Shown here: positions 62,163 to 64,000 of the stretch, one piece after another
How positions within the stretch are numbered: the first letter of the stretch is position 1
Layout: each line of letters starts with the position of its first letter
Source: Quillaja saponaria
Lineage: Eukaryota > Streptophyta > Magnoliopsida > Fabales > Quillajaceae
Assembly (NCBI GenBank): GCA_029379385.1
Contig: CM055605.1
Location: forward strand, 6,049,001 to 6,113,000
Reading direction: 5' to 3'
DNA length: 64,000 bases
Position numbers and translations under genes: made by a program
The notes under the pieces: generated by a model
What the model saw: the letters and a program-made list of their open reading frames with translations, nothing else
Database searches by the model: none
What the model was told of the DNA's origin: nothing

Positions 62163-63980
62163 ATGAAGATGATAATGGCAACTTTCTCTCGATTTCTTCT
62201 TCTCCTTGCTTCACTCCTCATCGCCTTCTCCTTCACTGGTTTTGCCATGACTACTCTTTTGCCAGATGATGAAGGTAGATTGATATATTTATATTCACAC
62301 CCTGCAATCTCTCTCAATTCATATATTCAATCAGTTCATATATATGTACAAGAAAGCATGAAGCATTCTCTGAAAGTGAGTGGACCCCCACATGAAATTC
62401 ATCATTTATCGTTCATACACATAAGAACATAGTACAAGAAATCAAAATTTGTGTGGTTTAAGTTCAATTGATTTCCATGTATGAGTTTGGTTGAATTTTA
62501 TATTAATTGAATTAATATGCGTATATATATATATATATATATATGTTTTTGTTTGTTTATAGTGCAAGCTTTACAAGACATAGCTAAGGCACTTGGGAAG
62601 AAGGACTGGGATTTCAACATTGATCCTTGCAGTAAACAACATCCTTGGTTTTTCTCTAATGCTTCAAAAGGACCTGAGAATGCTGTCACATGTAATTGCA
62701 CTTTTGCCAATGGAACTGTATGCCATGTTGTTAGCATGTAAGTCTCTCTCTCTCTCTCTCGCCCCACTCCCCCTCCTCTCTCTCTCTGAATTATGAGTCA
62801 TAAAGAAAGACACTTTCTGGATTCAAATCCATGAATTTTGGGTGAGTTTGTGAATAAGGCTATTTGGGCCCTGATATGTATCCATGGAGCATTCCCAAGC
62901 TTCAAATCCAGCCCACATATTTATGTATTTGATTTTTACCTGACAGAATGCTCAAATCACAGTCTCTTCCCGGGACTCTTCCCCCGGACTTTGTCGGGTT
63001 GGCTTACCTCCAAAACATGTAAGTACTTCCTTCCCTTCTCGGCTTCTCTCACTCTATCACTCACTTTTTGATTTCCTTATCTCTCTCTGATGCAGCGACC
63101 TCACACGGAACTACCTTAACGGTCCAATTCCTCGAGAATGGGGCTCCATGAACCACCTTGTCAACATGTATCTCGCTCTCCCTCGCTGTTTCAATTATGG
63201 TTTTTGATAGCTTCTTCTAATGAGTTTTATTGTAGTCTCATTGCTTCGTGAATTAGATTCTAACATGAGCTTGTTATGTTAGTTCGTTTCTTGGGAACCG
63301 AATATCAGGTTCAATCCCCAAAGAGTTAGCAAATATTACTACCCTCAAGAGTTTGTGAGTTTTAGATTTACGACATTTATTTCTTTTGGTTCCTGGATTT
63401 TTTTTATTTTTTATTTTTTTGACAAAAAAATAAATCCCTTTTAATGCCTAGGTCTATCGAAGACAATCAATTGTCTGGAAATCTTCCTCTAGAGCTTGGG
63501 ACTCTTCCCCAGCTTGAAAGAATGTAAGCCCTTTATTATGTTTAGTTTGTACTTTGTCTTATAGCAGATAGGAATATAATTCTGTGAGCCTCTTGTTTTT
63601 CTAATTATATCTTCTGTAAAATGATTTTGAATCTTTGTTAATTATCAATGGCTGAATAGTTACATATGTCTTGTTATTAATGTAGGTTTTTGTCCTCAAA
63701 CAATTTTACTGGGGAGATACCTTCATCCTTTGAAAGACTTACTACATTAAAGGACTTGTAATCTTATATACTTCCTTCTAACTTTTTTTTAAGCTTACTG
63801 GTCTCTGAAATTCATAGTAAGTTAGTAACTATCCTCCCCCCCTTTGTCTGCAATGCAGTCGAATAGCTGATACTCGCTTCTCTGGAAAAATACCTGACTT
63901 CATCCAGAACTGGACGAATCTCGATAAACTGTGATATATACCTTTTATTCTTTGTGGTTGTTCAATTGTATATTGCATGT
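62163..63980 (+). CDS. RLK-C: LRR-VIII-2 receptor-like kinase, 5' part only
   Basis: Third receptor-kinase gene, running off the window. Visible exons: 62163-62274, 62563-62737, 62947-63018, 63096-63167, 63283-63354, 63452-63523, 63686-63757 and 63859-63930; the next exon lies beyond the end. They encode about 239 residues without a break: the same Leu-rich signal peptide as RLK-B ([19 protein letters not shown]), the Cys-rich cap (NIDPCSKQHPW, CNCTF) and the first six LRR exons (for example [15 protein letters not shown]). Exon borders and phases equal RLK-B. Exon 4 is 72 bases against 69 in RLK-B, adding one residue (SMNHLVNM against SLNLVNM). It is a close paralogue of RLK-B. Whether malectin and kinase parts are intact cannot be seen. 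Confidence 0.9.
62522..62544. repeat. (TA)n microsatellite in RLK-C intron 1
   Basis: About 23 bases of TA just before the exon 2 acceptor, replacing the TATGTGTGTGTT stretch that RLK-B has in that place. Confidence 0.85.
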
Positions 63981-64000
63981 GATTTATACATCTTCTCTTA

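Overview
This is AT-rich nuclear DNA from a flowering plant, almost certainly a eudicot. It has split genes with GT-AG introns, plant-only families (a BES1/BZR1 factor, malectin-type LRR receptor kinases), many simple repeats and an LTR retrotransposon. The species cannot be named from the window. No bacterial operon, CRISPR array, rRNA or tRNA gene was seen. All exon models were assembled by hand from reading frames and splice sites; each complete model closes in frame from ATG to stop.

Left part (1-22 kb), ordinary single genes on the + strand: a two-exon gene for an unrecognised 65-residue protein (2868-3237); a three-exon gene for a probable organellar protein resembling the non-zinc-finger part of VAR3/OZ proteins (4077-7483), with a 545-bp tandem duplication in its first intron; a BEH4-like brassinosteroid transcription factor (10485-13921), preceded by a dense G-box cluster; and a seven-exon gene for a TGD4-related (At2g44640-like) probable plastid-envelope protein (16422-21677).

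Middle part (23-46.6 kb): two complete, divergent LRR receptor-kinase genes of the LRR-VIII-2 type. RLK-A lies on the minus strand (31542 down to 23060, 24 exons, 1016 aa) and RLK-B on the plus strand (37083-46649, 24 exons, 1015 aa). Each has a signal peptide, single-repeat LRR exons, a malectin domain, one membrane segment and an intact RD kinase. They share exon order and phases and are old duplicates.

Right part (46.7-64 kb): the divergent spacer between RLK-A and RLK-B has been copied. Copy 2 begins inside a duplicate of RLK-A intron 1, so it carries an orphan RLK-A exon 1 (47202-47316, minus) with no gene behind it. A shorter spacer unit is tandemly repeated again (about 48.3-56.37 and 56.38-60.17 kb) and leads into a third receptor-kinase gene, RLK-C (from 62163), a close paralogue of RLK-B cut by the window end. 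Copy 2 is interrupted by a 4167-bp non-autonomous LTR retrotransposon (50990-55156) with a 5-bp target duplication, and both sister copies show the empty site. The element holds a 156-bp tandem array but no recognisable gag or pol.

The receptor-kinase part reads as a locus growing by unequal exchange, of the kind that generates receptor diversity for cell-surface sensing. No wholly new biological system was evident. The most unusual items are the orphan exon with its copied promoter region, the nested spacer duplications, and the internally repetitive retroelement.
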